Below, in pieces: positions 40,749-50,306 of a DNA stretch of 64,000 nucleotides. Position numbers and translations under genes: made by a program. The stretch is from Streptacidiphilus sp041262165. Its GTDB lineage: Bacteria > Actinomycetota > Actinomycetes > Streptomycetales > Streptomycetaceae. The stretch lies in contig NZ_JBGCBY010000006.1 of NCBI RefSeq assembly GCF_041262165.1, positions 1 to 64,000 on the forward strand, in the 5' to 3' direction. Under the pieces are notes generated by a model, which saw only the letters and a list, made by a program, of their open reading frames with translations, did not search any database and had not been told where the DNA came from. The number at the start of each line of letters is the position of its first letter. Position 1 is the stretch's first letter.

Positions 40749-41543
40749 ATGTCCCTGCGCACGCTCGAAGGACAGGTCGGTCTCGTCACCGGTGCCGGCC
40801 GCGGCATCGGGCGGCACATCGCCCTCGGCCTGGCCGAGGAGGGCATGCACCTGGGGGTGCTCGGTCGCCATCGCGAGACCCTGACGGACACCCTGCGCTC
40901 CTGCGCGCGGAACGGCGTCAAGTGCGTCGCCGTGGCCGCCGACGTCTCCAACCCCGGCGCCGTGCGGGACGCGGTCCGCAGCGTCGAGCGCGACCTGGGC
41001 CCGATCGACCTGCTGGTCAACAACGCGGGCCAGGTCGACCGCGCCGAAGTGCCGATGTGGGAGGCCGACCCCGCCCAGTGGTGGTCGGTGGTGGAGACCA
41101 ACCTGCGCGGACCCTTCAACCTGATGCGGTCGGTGCTGCCCGGCATGGTGGAGCGGCGGCGCGGCCGGGTGGTGAACCTCAACTCGGCCTTCGCGCTGCG
41201 CCCGGACTGGCGCTACTCCGCCTATGCCACGTCCAAGGCGGCGCTGCTGCGGCTGAGCGAGACCGTCGCGGGGCCGCTGCGCCCGCACGGGGTGACCGTG
41301 CTGGACGTCAGCCCCGGTGTGGTGGCCACCGAGATGACGGCAGGAATGCCGATGTTCGCGGACATGGTCCACTGGGGAAGCATCCCGCTACTGGTCGCCA
41401 CCGTCGTCGACGCGGCGCGTGGACGCCTGGACCCCCTGCACGGGCGCTTCCTGGACCTCGGCCGGGACAGCATCGGTGAGCTGCTGGAGCAGGCCCGCGC
41501 GATCGGCGGGAACGACGCCCGGACGCCGCACGCGCTGCACTGA
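40749..41543 (+). CDS. Short-chain dehydrogenase/reductase
   Basis: 264 residues of the classical SDR family: TGAGRGIG, NNAGQ, and catalytic YATSKAALLRL. It probably acts with NAD(P)H on an unknown substrate. The ATG has GGAAGCGAG-type purines upstream. It ends 58 bp before argC; the ARG-box-like sequence lies in between, so it is not part of the arg operon. Confidence 0.86.
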   Translation: MSLRTLEGQVGLVTGAGRGIGRHIALGLAEEGMHLGVLGRHRETLTDTLRSCARNGVKCVAVAADVSNPGAVRDAVRSVERDLGPIDLLVNNAGQVDRAEVPMWEADPAQWWSVVETNLRGPFNLMRSVLPGMVERRRGRVVNLNSAFALRPDWRYSAYATSKAALLRLSETVAGPLRPHGVTVLDVSPGVVATEMTAGMPMFADMVHWGSIPLLVATVVDAARGRLDPLHGRFLDLGRDSIGELLEQARAIGGNDARTPHALH

Positions 41544-41548
41544 GCACG

Positions 41549-41582
41549 ATTGCATGAATGTGCCTTCCTTCGTATAGTTATC
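41549..41582 (+). promoter_or_regulatory. ARG-box-like site and promoter of argC
   Basis: The AT-rich run TTGCATGAATG (41550-41560) and TATAGTTAT (41573-41581) resemble the two half-boxes of ArgR operators in other streptomycetes. TATAGT could also be the -10 box. The site lies 20-50 bp upstream of argC. It stands out by AT content from all surrounding DNA. Confidence 0.6.
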
Positions 41583-41601
41583 CCGAAGCGGAGGAGGAGT
41601 C

Positions 41602-42645
41602 ATGGCATTCCCGCCCAAGACATTCCGGGCAGCGGTGGCAGGAGCGAGCGGGTACGCGGGCGGCGAGGTCCTGCGACTGCTGCTGAACCATCCCCAGATC
41701 GAGATCGGCGCGCTCACCGGCGGTGGCAACGCCGGAACGCGCCTCGGCGAACTCCAGCCGCACCTGCTTCCACTCGCCGACCGCGTCCTGGAGCCGACCA
41801 GCCCCGAGACCCTCGCCGGGCACGACGTCGTCTTCCTGGGCCTGCCCCACGGCCAGTCCGCCGCCGTCGCCGAGCAACTCGGCGAGGACGTGCTGATCGT
41901 CGACTGCGGCGCGGACTTCCGGCTCAAGGACCCGGTCGACTGGGAGAAGTTCTACGGTTCTCCGCACGCCGGCACCTGGCCGTACGGGCTGCCGGAGCTC
42001 CCGGGCGCCCGCGACGCACTCAAGGGCAGCAGGCGCATCGCCGTCCCCGGCTGCTACCCCACCGCCGTCACCCTTGCCCTGATCCCCGCCTACGCCGCCG
42101 GGCTCGCCGAGCCCGAGGCCGTGGTCGTCGCGGCCTCCGGCACCTCCGGTGCCGGCAAGGCCGCGAAGACCCACCTGCTGGGCAGCGAGGTCATGGGCAG
42201 CATGAGCCCCTACGGCGTTGGCGGCGTGCACCGGCACACCCCCGAGATGACCCAGAACCTGTCCGGGGTCGCCGGGGAGCACGTCGCCGTGTCCTTCACG
42301 CCCACCCTCGCGCCGATGTCCCGGGGGATCCTCGCGACCTGCAGCGTCAAGGCGCGACCGGGCGTCACGGTCCACCAGCTCCGCGCCGCCTACACCGCCG
42401 CGTACGCGGCCGAGCCCTTCGTCCACGTCCTGCCCGAGGGTCAGTGGCCCGCCACCGCGGCCGTGTGCGGGTCCAACAACGCCCTGGTCCAGGTCGCCCT
42501 CGACGAGAGCGTCGGCCGGATCACCGCCATCAGCGCCATCGACAACCTCGCCAAGGGCACGGCGGGCGGCGCGGTCCAGAGCATGAACATCGCCCTCGGC
42601 CTGGCCGAGGAACTCGGCCTTCCCCAGACTGGAGTCGCACCGTGA
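41602..42645 (+). CDS. argC: N-acetyl-gamma-glutamyl-phosphate reductase
   Basis: 347 residues. NADPH-dependent reduction of N-acetylglutamyl-phosphate, third step of arginine synthesis. N-terminal GASGYAGGEVLRLLL, catalytic Cys in VPGCYPTAVTLAL, and HRHTPEM with the catalytic His. ATG preceded by GGAGGAGGAG. The stop overlaps the argJ GTG by four bases. First gene of argCJBDR. Confidence 0.97.
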   Translation: MAFPPKTFRAAVAGASGYAGGEVLRLLLNHPQIEIGALTGGGNAGTRLGELQPHLLPLADRVLEPTSPETLAGHDVVFLGLPHGQSAAVAEQLGEDVLIVDCGADFRLKDPVDWEKFYGSPHAGTWPYGLPELPGARDALKGSRRIAVPGCYPTAVTLALIPAYAAGLAEPEAVVVAASGTSGAGKAAKTHLLGSEVMGSMSPYGVGGVHRHTPEMTQNLSGVAGEHVAVSFTPTLAPMSRGILATCSVKARPGVTVHQLRAAYTAAYAAEPFVHVLPEGQWPATAAVCGSNNALVQVALDESVGRITAISAIDNLAKGTAGGAVQSMNIALGLAEELGLPQTGVAP

Positions 42646-43823
42646 CCAGCCATCAGACCGCCGCAGGCATCGGAGTCACCGCGGCGAAGGGCTTCCGTGC
42701 GGCCGGCATCACCGCGGGGATCAAGGTCTCCGGCACCCCCGACCTCGCACTCGTCGTCAACGACGGACCCTCCCTGGCCGCCGCCGGCGTCTTCACCTCC
42801 AACCGGGTCAAGGCCGCCCCGGTGCACTGGTCCGAGCAGGTTCTCAAGGGTGGCCAGGTCTCCGCCGTCGTGCTCAACTCCGGTGGCGCCAACGCCTGCA
42901 CCGGACCGCTGGGCTTCCAGGACACCCACGCCACCGCCGAGCGGGCCGCCGACGCGCTCGGCCTCAACGCGGCCGAGATCGCCATCGCCTCCACCGGCCT
43001 CATCGGAGTCCGGCTTCCCATGGACAAACTGCTCCCCGGTGTCGACGCCGCTGCGGCGGCGCTGAGCCCGGACGGTGGCGAGGCCGCCGCCATCGCCATC
43101 AAGACCACCGACACCGTCCACAAGACCGCTGCCGTGGCCCACCCCGACGGCTGGACCGTCGGCGGGATGGCGAAGGGCGCCGGCATGCTCGCCCCCGGCC
43201 TGGCCACCATGCTCGTCGTGCTCACCACCGACGCCGCCCTGGAACCGGCCCGGTTGGACGAGGCACTGCGCGACGCCACTCGCACCACCTTCGACCGGGT
43301 CGACTCCGACGGCTGCATGTCCACCAACGACACCGTCCTCCTCCTGGCCTCGGGCGCCAGCGAGCTGACGCCCGATCAGCAGGAGTTCGCCGAAGCCGTC
43401 CGCACCGTCTGCGCCGACCTCGCGCTGCAGCTCGTCGGCGACGCCGAGGGCGCCAGCAAGGACGTCCGCATCGACGTCGTCGGAGCCGCCACCGAGCACG
43501 AGGCCGTCGACGTCGCTCGCACCATCGCCCGCAACAACCTGCTCAAGTGCGCCATCCACGGCGAGGACCCCAACTGGGGCCGCGTCCTCGCCGCGATCGG
43601 CACCACCCACGCCGTCTTCGACCCCGACGCCCTCGACGTCGCCATCAACGGCGTCTGGGTCTGCCGGAGCGGCAGCGTCGGCGAGGACCGCGACCTGGTC
43701 AGCATGAAGGACCGCCAGGTGGTCATCACCGCCGACCTGCATGCCGGCGACGCCACCGCCACCGTGTGGACCAACGACCTCACCGCCGACTACGTCCACG
43801 AGAACAGCGCCTACTCCAGCTGA
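42642..43823 (+). CDS. argJ: Bifunctional ornithine acetyltransferase / N-acetylglutamate synthase
   Basis: 393 residues. The self-cleavage site is in KGAGMLAPGLATMLVVL; the Thr after Ala becomes the N-terminal nucleophile of the beta chain. Recycles the acetyl group from N-acetylornithine to glutamate. Other landmarks: VLNSGGANACTG, STGLIGVRLPMDKL, NLLKCAIHGEDPNWGRVLAAIG. GTG start coupled to argC. Confidence 0.97.
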   Translation: MTSHQTAAGIGVTAAKGFRAAGITAGIKVSGTPDLALVVNDGPSLAAAGVFTSNRVKAAPVHWSEQVLKGGQVSAVVLNSGGANACTGPLGFQDTHATAERAADALGLNAAEIAIASTGLIGVRLPMDKLLPGVDAAAAALSPDGGEAAAIAIKTTDTVHKTAAVAHPDGWTVGGMAKGAGMLAPGLATMLVVLTTDAALEPARLDEALRDATRTTFDRVDSDGCMSTNDTVLLLASGASELTPDQQEFAEAVRTVCADLALQLVGDAEGASKDVRIDVVGAATEHEAVDVARTIARNNLLKCAIHGEDPNWGRVLAAIGTTHAVFDPDALDVAINGVWVCRSGSVGEDRDLVSMKDRQVVITADLHAGDATATVWTNDLTADYVHENSAYSS

Positions 43824-43854
43824 GACTGCGACCAGAAAGGAAGCGCCGGCTGCC

Positions 43855-44793
43855 GTGCAGATCGCACCCAAGGGCGAACAGGCCCGCAACAACACCGCCC
43901 TTCCCAAGGCACTCACCCTGATCGAGGCCCTGCCCTGGCTGGAGCGCTTCCACGGCAAGACCGTCGTCATCAAGTTCGGCGGCAACGCCATGGTCGACGA
44001 TTCGCTGAAGGCCGCCTTCGCCCAGGACGTCGTCTTCCTGCGCTACGCCGGACTGCGACCGGTCATCGTGCACGGCGGCGGTCCGCAGATCAGCGCCCAG
44101 CTCGCCAAGCTCGGCCTGGAGTCCTCCTTCACCGCCGGACTCCGCGTCACCACCCCCGAGACCATGGACGTCGTCCGGATGGTCCTCTCCGGGCAGGTCC
44201 AGCGCGACCTCGTCGGCCTGCTCAACGAGCACGGGCCCTTCGCCGTCGGCATGACCGGCGAGGACGCCCACACCATGACCGCCGTCAAGCGCTACGCGGA
44301 CGTGGACGGCGAGCAGGTCGACATCGGCCTCGTCGGCGACATCGCCAGGGTCGAGCCCGGCGCGGTCAACGCCCTGCTGGACAACGGGCGCATCCCCGTC
44401 ATCTCCTCCATCGCCCGAGGCACCGACGGCCACGTCTACAACGTCAACGCCGACACCGCCGCCGCCGCCATGGCGGTCGCCCTGGACGCCGAGATGCTCG
44501 TCGTCCTGACCGACGTCGAGGGCCTCTACGCCGACTGGCCCTCCAGCGACGATGTGATCAGCCAGCTCAGCGCGACGGAGCTGGAGAAGATGCTGCCGAC
44601 GCTGGCCAGCGGGATGCGGCCGAAGATGGAGGGCTGCCTGCGCGCCGTGCGCGAGGGCGTCGGCACGGCGCGCGTGCTCGACGGCCGCGTCCAGCACAGC
44701 CTGCTGCTGGAGATCTTCACCGACGAGGGCATCGGCACGATGGTCGTGCCCGACACCGACAACGAACCGATCATCACCGGGGGGCTCGCATGA
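43855..44793 (+). CDS. argB: Acetylglutamate kinase
   Basis: 312 residues. Amino acid kinase fold: VVIKFGGNAMVD (nucleotide site), VIVHGGGPQISAQLAKLG (substrate site) and YNVNADTAAAAMAVALDAEMLVVLTDVEGLY. Second step of arginine synthesis and the usual point of arginine feedback. GTG start with an AAGGAAG-type site. Its end overlaps argD by four bases (ATGA). Confidence 0.96.
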   Translation: MQIAPKGEQARNNTALPKALTLIEALPWLERFHGKTVVIKFGGNAMVDDSLKAAFAQDVVFLRYAGLRPVIVHGGGPQISAQLAKLGLESSFTAGLRVTTPETMDVVRMVLSGQVQRDLVGLLNEHGPFAVGMTGEDAHTMTAVKRYADVDGEQVDIGLVGDIARVEPGAVNALLDNGRIPVISSIARGTDGHVYNVNADTAAAAMAVALDAEMLVVLTDVEGLYADWPSSDDVISQLSATELEKMLPTLASGMRPKMEGCLRAVREGVGTARVLDGRVQHSLLLEIFTDEGIGTMVVPDTDNEPIITGGLA

Positions 44794-45980
44794 CGAACAA
44801 CCAGGAACTGACCGAGCGGTGGCAGCACGCGCTCATGAACAACTTCGGTACCCCGCGCATCCCGCTGGTCCGGGGCGAGGGCGTGCACCTGTGGGACGCC
44901 GACGGCAAGCGCTACACCGACTTCCTCGGCGGCATCGCGGTCAACGCCCTCGGCACCGCCCACCCGGCGATCGTCGAGGCGGTCACCCGGCAGATCGGCA
45001 CCCTCGGCCACATCTCCAACTTCTTCCTGACCGAGCCCACGGTCCGGCTGGCGGAACGGCTCGTCGCACTCGACGGCCGCCCGGACGGCCGCGTCTACTT
45101 CTCCAACTCGGGTGCCGAGGCCAACGAGGCCGCCTTCAAGATGGGACGGCTCACCGGCCGCACCCACATGGTCTCCGCCGTCGGCGGCTTCCACGGCCGG
45201 ACCATGGGCGCCCTCGCGCTCACCGCACAGCCGGCGAAGCAGGAGCCGTTCCTGCCCCTGCCCGGCGATGTCACCCATGTCCCCTTCGGCGACGTCGAGG
45301 CACTGCGTGCGGCCGTTACCACGGACACCGCGCTGGTGATGCTCGAACCGGTGCAGGGCGAGAACGGCGTGGTCGTCCCGCCCGCCGACTACCTGCTCGC
45401 CGCCCGGGAGATCACCCGCGCGACCGGCACCCTGCTCGTCCTCGACGAGATCCAGACCGGCATCGGCCGCACCGGGCACTGGTTCGCCCACCAGGCGTTC
45501 GAGGGAGTCGACCCGGACATCGTCACCCTTGCCAAGGGCCTCGGCGGCGGCCTGCCGATCGGCGCCACCCTCGCCTTCGGCGATGCCGCGAACCTGCTGC
45601 ACCCCGGACACCACGGCAGCACCTTCTCCGGCAACCCGGTCGTCTGCGCGGCAGCCCTGGCGGTGCTGGACACCATCGAGTCCGAGGGGCTACTCGACCA
45701 CGTGGCCAAGGTCGGCGAGCGGCTCAGGAACGGGATCGAAGCGATAGGCGATCCCCTGGTGGACCACGTCAGGGGCACTGGCCTGCTGCTCGGCATCGTG
45801 CTGACCCGTCCGGTCGCACCGCAGGTCCAGGCCGCCGCCCAGCGCGCCGGATTCCTGGTCAACGCGGCAGTGCCGGACGCGGTCCGGCTCGCCCCGCCGC
45901 TGATCCTCGGCGAGCGGGACGCGGACGCCTTCCTCGCCGTGCTGCCCGGTATCCTGCGATCCGTACGAGAGGCTGATTGA
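44790..45980 (+). CDS. argD: Acetylornithine aminotransferase
   Basis: 396 residues, class-III PLP aminotransferase. SNSGAEANEAAFKMGRL (phosphate binding), FHGRTMGAL, LDEIQTGIGRTG (PLP Asp) and the Schiff-base Lys in VTLAKGLGGGLPIG. Converts N-acetylglutamate semialdehyde to N-acetylornithine. Translationally coupled to argB; argR follows 5 bp after the stop. Confidence 0.96.
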   Translation: MTNNQELTERWQHALMNNFGTPRIPLVRGEGVHLWDADGKRYTDFLGGIAVNALGTAHPAIVEAVTRQIGTLGHISNFFLTEPTVRLAERLVALDGRPDGRVYFSNSGAEANEAAFKMGRLTGRTHMVSAVGGFHGRTMGALALTAQPAKQEPFLPLPGDVTHVPFGDVEALRAAVTTDTALVMLEPVQGENGVVVPPADYLLAAREITRATGTLLVLDEIQTGIGRTGHWFAHQAFEGVDPDIVTLAKGLGGGLPIGATLAFGDAANLLHPGHHGSTFSGNPVVCAAALAVLDTIESEGLLDHVAKVGERLRNGIEAIGDPLVDHVRGTGLLLGIVLTRPVAPQVQAAAQRAGFLVNAAVPDAVRLAPPLILGERDADAFLAVLPGILRSVREAD

Positions 45981-45985
45981 TACCA

Positions 45986-46525
45986 ATGACCGATGCCCAG
46001 CACGATCCCAGCACGGGGGGACCGGTGTCCCAGCTCCCGCAGACGCGGACGGCACGGCACCGGCGCATCGTGGACCTGCTGACCCGTCAGCCCATCCGCT
46101 CGCAGAGCCAGCTGGCCAAGCTGCTCGCGGACGACGGCCTCGCGGTCACCCAGGCCACGCTCTCCCGCGATCTGGACGAGCTGGGGGCGGTCAAGATCCG
46201 CAACCAGTACGGCACCCTGATCTACGCCGTCCCCGCGGAGGGCGGCGACCGCACCCCGCAGGCCCCGATGGGGGAGTCCGCCAACGAGGGCCGCCTGGCC
46301 CGGCTCGCCTCCGAGCTGATGGTCTCCGCCACCGCCTCCGGCAACCTCGTCGTCCTCCGCACCCCGCCCGGCGCGGCCCAGTTCCTCGCCTCCGCCATCG
46401 ACCAGTCCGGCATGCACGAGATAATCGGCACCATCGCCGGCGACGACACCGTCCTCCTCATCAGCCGCGACCCCGCCGGTGGCCAGGCCCTGTCCGACCA
46501 CCTGCTGCGCCTCGCCCAGTCCTGA
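45986..46525 (+). CDS. argR: Arginine repressor ArgR
   Basis: 179 residues. Winged helix: RHRRIVDLLTRQPIRSQSQLAKLLADDGLAVTQATLSRDLDELGAVK. The C-terminal hexamerisation and arginine-binding domain contains GAAQFLASAIDQSGMHEIIGTIAGDDTVLLISRD. Represses arg genes when arginine is plentiful. The ATG at 45986 is chosen over an upstream TTG at 45977. Last gene of argCJBDR; argG has its own promoter downstream. Confidence 0.95.
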   Translation: MTDAQHDPSTGGPVSQLPQTRTARHRRIVDLLTRQPIRSQSQLAKLLADDGLAVTQATLSRDLDELGAVKIRNQYGTLIYAVPAEGGDRTPQAPMGESANEGRLARLASELMVSATASGNLVVLRTPPGAAQFLASAIDQSGMHEIIGTIAGDDTVLLISRDPAGGQALSDHLLRLAQS

Positions 46526-46550
46526 GGCGGCTCGGCACCCGCCCTTACCG

Positions 46551-46588
46551 CTTTGAATTCCATACGGTCTCATGCATAATTATTCCAA
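46551..46588 (+). promoter_or_regulatory. ARG-box-like site upstream of argG
   Basis: Two AT-rich stretches in GC-rich surroundings: TTTGAATTCCATA (46552-46564) and CATGCATAATTATTCCA (46571-46587). The second fits an 18-bp ArgR half-operator of the type TGCATAATTATTC. It lies 64-100 bp upstream of argG and indicates ArgR control. Confidence 0.65.
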
Positions 46589-46650
46589 GCGCCGCATGAG
46601 CCTGCACCGTGAACCCCGCACCGAACCCTGCACCCTGAATGGAGATAGCC

Positions 46651-47850
46651 ATGACCGAGCGCGTCGTACTCGCCTACTCGGGCGGTCTGGACACGTCCGT
46701 CTGCATCGGCTGGATCGCCGAGGAGACCGGCGCCGAGGTCATCGCGGTCGCCGTCGACGTCGGCCAGGGTGGCGAGGACCTGGACGCGATCCGCCAGCGG
46801 GCGCTGGACTGCGGCGCCGTCGAGGCCGAGGTCGCCGACGCCCGGCAGGAGTTCGCCGACGAGTACTGCCTCCCGGCGCTCAAGGCCAACGCGCTCTACC
46901 AGGGGCAGTACCCGCTGGTCTCCGCCCTGTCGCGGCCGGTCATCGTCAAGCACCTGGTCGCCGCCGCGCAGAAGCACGGGGCGAGCACGGTCGCCCACGG
47001 CTGCACCGGCAAGGGCAACGACCAGGTCCGCTTCGAGGTCGGCATCAACTCCCTGGCGCCGGGCCTGAAGTGCATCGCGCCGGTCCGCGACTACGCGATG
47101 ACCCGGGACAAGGCCATCGCCTTCGCCGAGGCCAAGAACCTCCCCATCGTCACCACCAAGAAGAACCCGTACTCGATCGACCAGAACGTGTTCGGGCGGG
47201 CCGTCGAGACCGGATTCCTCGAGGACATCTGGAACGCGCCGATCGAGGACGTCTACGAGTACACCCAGGACCCGGGCACGCCGCGCCAGGCCGACGAGGT
47301 CGTCATCAGCTTCGAGGGCGGCGTTCCCGTCGCCATCGACGGCCGCAAGGTGACGGTGCTTCAGGCGATCGAGGAGCTCAACAAGCGCGCCGGCGCCCAG
47401 GGCATCGGACGGCTCGACATGGTCGAGGACCGGCTCGTCGGCATCAAGTCCCGCGAGATCTACGAGGCCCCCGGCGCCATCGCGCTGATCACGGCCCACC
47501 AGGCGCTGGAGAACGTCACCGTCGAGCGCGAACTCGCCCGCTACAAGCGGCAGGTCGAGCAGCGCTGGGCCGAACTGGTCTACGACGGCCTGTGGTTCTC
47601 GCCCCTCAAGCGCGCCCTGGACGGCTTCGTCAACGAGGCCAACCAGCACGTCACCGGCGAGATCCGGATGGTCATGCACGGCGGTCGCGCCGTCGTCAAC
47701 GGCCGCAAGTCCAACGAGTCGCTGTACGACTTCAACCTCGCCACCTACGACACCGGCGACACCTTCGACCAGTCGCTGTCCAAGGGCTTCATCGAGCTCT
47801 TCGGCATGTCGTCGAAGATCGCCTCCAAGCGCGACCTGCAGCAGGGCTGA
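46651..47850 (+). CDS. argG: Argininosuccinate synthase
   Basis: 399 residues. ATP-pyrophosphatase motif VLAYSGGLDTSVCIGW at the N terminus, HGCTGKGNDQVRFEVG, and TKKNPYSIDQNVFGRAVE. Joins citrulline and aspartate. ATG at 46651 with GGAG 6 bases upstream (an ATG at 46639 is in frame but has no such site). It lies next to argH, as in S. clavuligerus; in S. coelicolor argG is elsewhere (from memory). Confidence 0.97.
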   Translation: MTERVVLAYSGGLDTSVCIGWIAEETGAEVIAVAVDVGQGGEDLDAIRQRALDCGAVEAEVADARQEFADEYCLPALKANALYQGQYPLVSALSRPVIVKHLVAAAQKHGASTVAHGCTGKGNDQVRFEVGINSLAPGLKCIAPVRDYAMTRDKAIAFAEAKNLPIVTTKKNPYSIDQNVFGRAVETGFLEDIWNAPIEDVYEYTQDPGTPRQADEVVISFEGGVPVAIDGRKVTVLQAIEELNKRAGAQGIGRLDMVEDRLVGIKSREIYEAPGAIALITAHQALENVTVERELARYKRQVEQRWAELVYDGLWFSPLKRALDGFVNEANQHVTGEIRMVMHGGRAVVNGRKSNESLYDFNLATYDTGDTFDQSLSKGFIELFGMSSKIASKRDLQQG

Positions 47851-47856
47851 GCAGCG

Positions 47857-49269
47857 ATGACCAACGACGTACGGCTCTGGGGCGCGCGGTTCGCCGACGG
47901 ACCGTCAGAGGCACTGGCGCGACTGTCCGCCTCGGTGCACTTCGACTGGCGGCTCGCGCCCTACGACATCGCCGGCTCGAAGGCCCACGCGAAGGTGCTG
48001 CACCGGGCGGGGCTGCTCTCCGACGACGAGCTGTCCCGGATGCTCGACGGCCTGGACGCCCTCCTCGCCGACGTCCGGTCGGGCGCCTTCACCGGCACCG
48101 TCGCCGACGAGGACGTGCACACCGCCCTCGAACGCGGTCTGCTGGAGCGACTGGGCCCCGACCTCGGCGGCAAGCTGCGGGCCGGCCGGTCCCGCAACGA
48201 CCAGATCGCCACCCTGGGCCGGATGTTCCTCCGCGACCACGCCCGCATCATCGGCGGACTGATCCTCGACCTGCAGCAGGCCCTGGTCGGCCTCGCCGAA
48301 GCCCACCCGAACACCGCCATGCCGGGCCGGACTCACCTGCAGCACGCACAGCCGGTGCTGTTCGCCCACCACGTCCTCGCCCACGTCCAGGCGCTGAGCC
48401 GGGACGCGGAGCGGCTGCGCCAGTGGGACGTCCGGACTGCCGTGTCGGCTTACGGGTCGGGCGCCCTCGCGGGGTCCTCGCTGGGTCTGGACCCGCAGTT
48501 CGTCGCGGCCGAGCTCGGCTTCGAGGGCGGGTCGGCGGCCAACTCCATCGACGGCACGGCATCCCGCGACTACGTCGCGGAGTTCGCCTTCATCACGGCG
48601 ATGATCGGCATCAACCTCTCCCGGATCGCGGAGGAGGTGATCATCTGGAACACCAAGGAGTTCGGCTTCATCACACTGCACGACGCCTTCTCCACCGGTT
48701 CCTCGATCATGCCGCAGAAGAAGAACCCGGACATCGCCGAGCTGGCGCGCGGCAAGTCGGGACGCCTCATCGGCAACCTCACCGGGCTGCTCGCCACCCT
48801 CAAGGCGCTGCCGCTCGCGTACAACCGGGACCTGCAGGAGGACAAGGAGCCCGTCTTCGACTCCTGCGACACGCTTGAGGTGCTGCTCCCGGCCTTCACC
48901 GGGATGATGGCGACACTCACCGTCCACGACGAGCGGCTGGAGGAACTGGCCCCGGCCGGGTTCTCCCTCGCCACCGACATCGCCGAGTGGCTGGTCAAGC
49001 AGGGCACGCCGTTCCGCGTCGCGCACGAGGTGGCCGGCGCCTGCGTCAAGTTCTGCGAGCCGCGCGGCCTGGAGCTGTCGGATCTGACGGACGAGCAGTT
49101 CGCGGAGATCTCACCGACGCTGACGCCCGAGGTGCGCGAGGTGCTCACCGTGCACGGCGCGATCGCCTCCCGGGACGGACGCGGAGGCACCGCGCCCTCC
49201 GCCGTGGCGGTGCAGCTCGCCGAGGTCAAGGCCGACCTCGCGGTCCAGCAGGAATGGGTCGGCGCGTAG
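47857..49269 (+). CDS. argH: Argininosuccinate lyase
   Basis: 470 residues of the fumarase/aspartase superfamily with the signature GSSIMPQKKNPD, plus AGRSRNDQIATLGRM and PGRTHLQHAQPVLFAHH. Splits argininosuccinate to arginine and fumarate. Starts 6 bp after argG, so co-transcribed. Confidence 0.97.
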   Translation: MTNDVRLWGARFADGPSEALARLSASVHFDWRLAPYDIAGSKAHAKVLHRAGLLSDDELSRMLDGLDALLADVRSGAFTGTVADEDVHTALERGLLERLGPDLGGKLRAGRSRNDQIATLGRMFLRDHARIIGGLILDLQQALVGLAEAHPNTAMPGRTHLQHAQPVLFAHHVLAHVQALSRDAERLRQWDVRTAVSAYGSGALAGSSLGLDPQFVAAELGFEGGSAANSIDGTASRDYVAEFAFITAMIGINLSRIAEEVIIWNTKEFGFITLHDAFSTGSSIMPQKKNPDIAELARGKSGRLIGNLTGLLATLKALPLAYNRDLQEDKEPVFDSCDTLEVLLPAFTGMMATLTVHDERLEELAPAGFSLATDIAEWLVKQGTPFRVAHEVAGACVKFCEPRGLELSDLTDEQFAEISPTLTPEVREVLTVHGAIASRDGRGGTAPSAVAVQLAEVKADLAVQQEWVGA

Positions 49270-49287
49270 CGCGGACGCCGTAGCGGG

Positions 49288-49314
49288 GGTGTTCGGTCGG
49301 ACCGGCCGGACACC
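49288..49314. terminator. Terminator between argH and plsC-like gene
   Basis: GGTGTTCGG pairs with CCGGACACC (9 bp, one G-U) around a 9-base loop, 18 bp after the argH stop, between convergent genes. Confidence 0.6.
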
Positions 49315-49346
49315 TCGCACCCCAGGCCGTAAGTCGGGCGCGGCGC

Positions 49347-50093
49347 TCAGGCCGCCTCGGGCAGATCCGCGGCAGCGGACTGTGCGGCTGCGGCGGCTTC
49401 CGCGCGGGCCCTGCTCGCCAGGGCCTTCGCTTTAGTTGCGTACATGTCCACGTACTCCTGTTGGGACAGGGCCAGGATCGCCGCCACGATCTCGTCCGTC
49501 ACCGCGCGCAGTACAAAGCGGTCGTCCTCCATCCCCGCGTAGCGGGAGAAGTCGAGCGGTGCGCCGAAGCGCACCTCGGGGCGTGAGCCGAGCTTCCACA
49601 TCAGGCTGCCGTTCGGCTGCACCCGGTCCGTGCCGACCAGCCCGACCGGGATCACCGGTACGCCGCTGGCCAGCGCGAGTCGCGCCACTCCCGTGCGGCC
49701 CCGGTGCAGTCGGCCGTCCGGGGAGCGGGTGCCCTCGGGGTAGATGCCGAACAGCTTGCCCTCGCGCAGGGTGCGCAGCCCGGTGTCGATGGCGGCGATC
49801 GAGGCCCGGCCGCCGCTGCGGTCCACCGGCACCGCGCCGACGCCGGTGAAGAAGCCCGCCATCAGTCGGCCCTTGAGCCCGGTTCCGGTGAAGTACTCGG
49901 CCTTGGCGACGTAGTGCACCTGCTGCGGGGCCAGTAGCGGGATGAAGATCGAGTCGCAGAAGGACAGGTGGTTCGGCGCGATGATGGCCGGGCCGTGCGC
50001 CGGGACGTTGCCGAGGCCGGTGACACGCGGCCGGTAGAGCAGGCGTACCAGCGGACCGATGACGATCCTCTTGAGCAGCCAGTAGAACAACAC
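49347..50093 (-). CDS. 1-acylglycerol-3-phosphate acyltransferase family protein
   Basis: 248 residues. PlsC motifs: NHLSFCDS (catalytic His and Asp), VPVDRSGGRAS, and IYPEGTRSPDGRLHRGRTGVARLAL. One N-terminal hydrophobic segment. It acylates lysophosphatidic acid or a related acceptor at the membrane. GTG at 50093 with GGAGG 7 bases upstream; the GTG at 50096 is adjacent. The Ala-rich C-terminal tail is low complexity. Divergent from the sigma factor gene. Confidence 0.9.
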   Translation of the reverse strand: MLFYWLLKRIVIGPLVRLLYRPRVTGLGNVPAHGPAIIAPNHLSFCDSIFIPLLAPQQVHYVAKAEYFTGTGLKGRLMAGFFTGVGAVPVDRSGGRASIAAIDTGLRTLREGKLFGIYPEGTRSPDGRLHRGRTGVARLALASGVPVIPVGLVGTDRVQPNGSLMWKLGSRPEVRFGAPLDFSRYAGMEDDRFVLRAVTDEIVAAILALSQQEYVDMYATKAKALASRARAEAAAAAQSAAADLPEAA

Positions 50094-50306
50094 CACAGTC
50101 CTCCGTCGTCAGGAGTTGTCGGGATCGTGCGGGGGAGGGGAGCCGTGCGCCGGGGAGCGGCCGTTCGGGGCGCTGGGCAGTGACGCTACCGGTTCCGGGT
50201 TACCCGCAGGAACACCGACTGACGTGGCCTTGGTTACATTCTGTTGGTCGGTTGGTTACAGCTCTGTGTGGCCCGTGTTGCGCCGCACCTCACCCGTGCG
50301 AGTGGT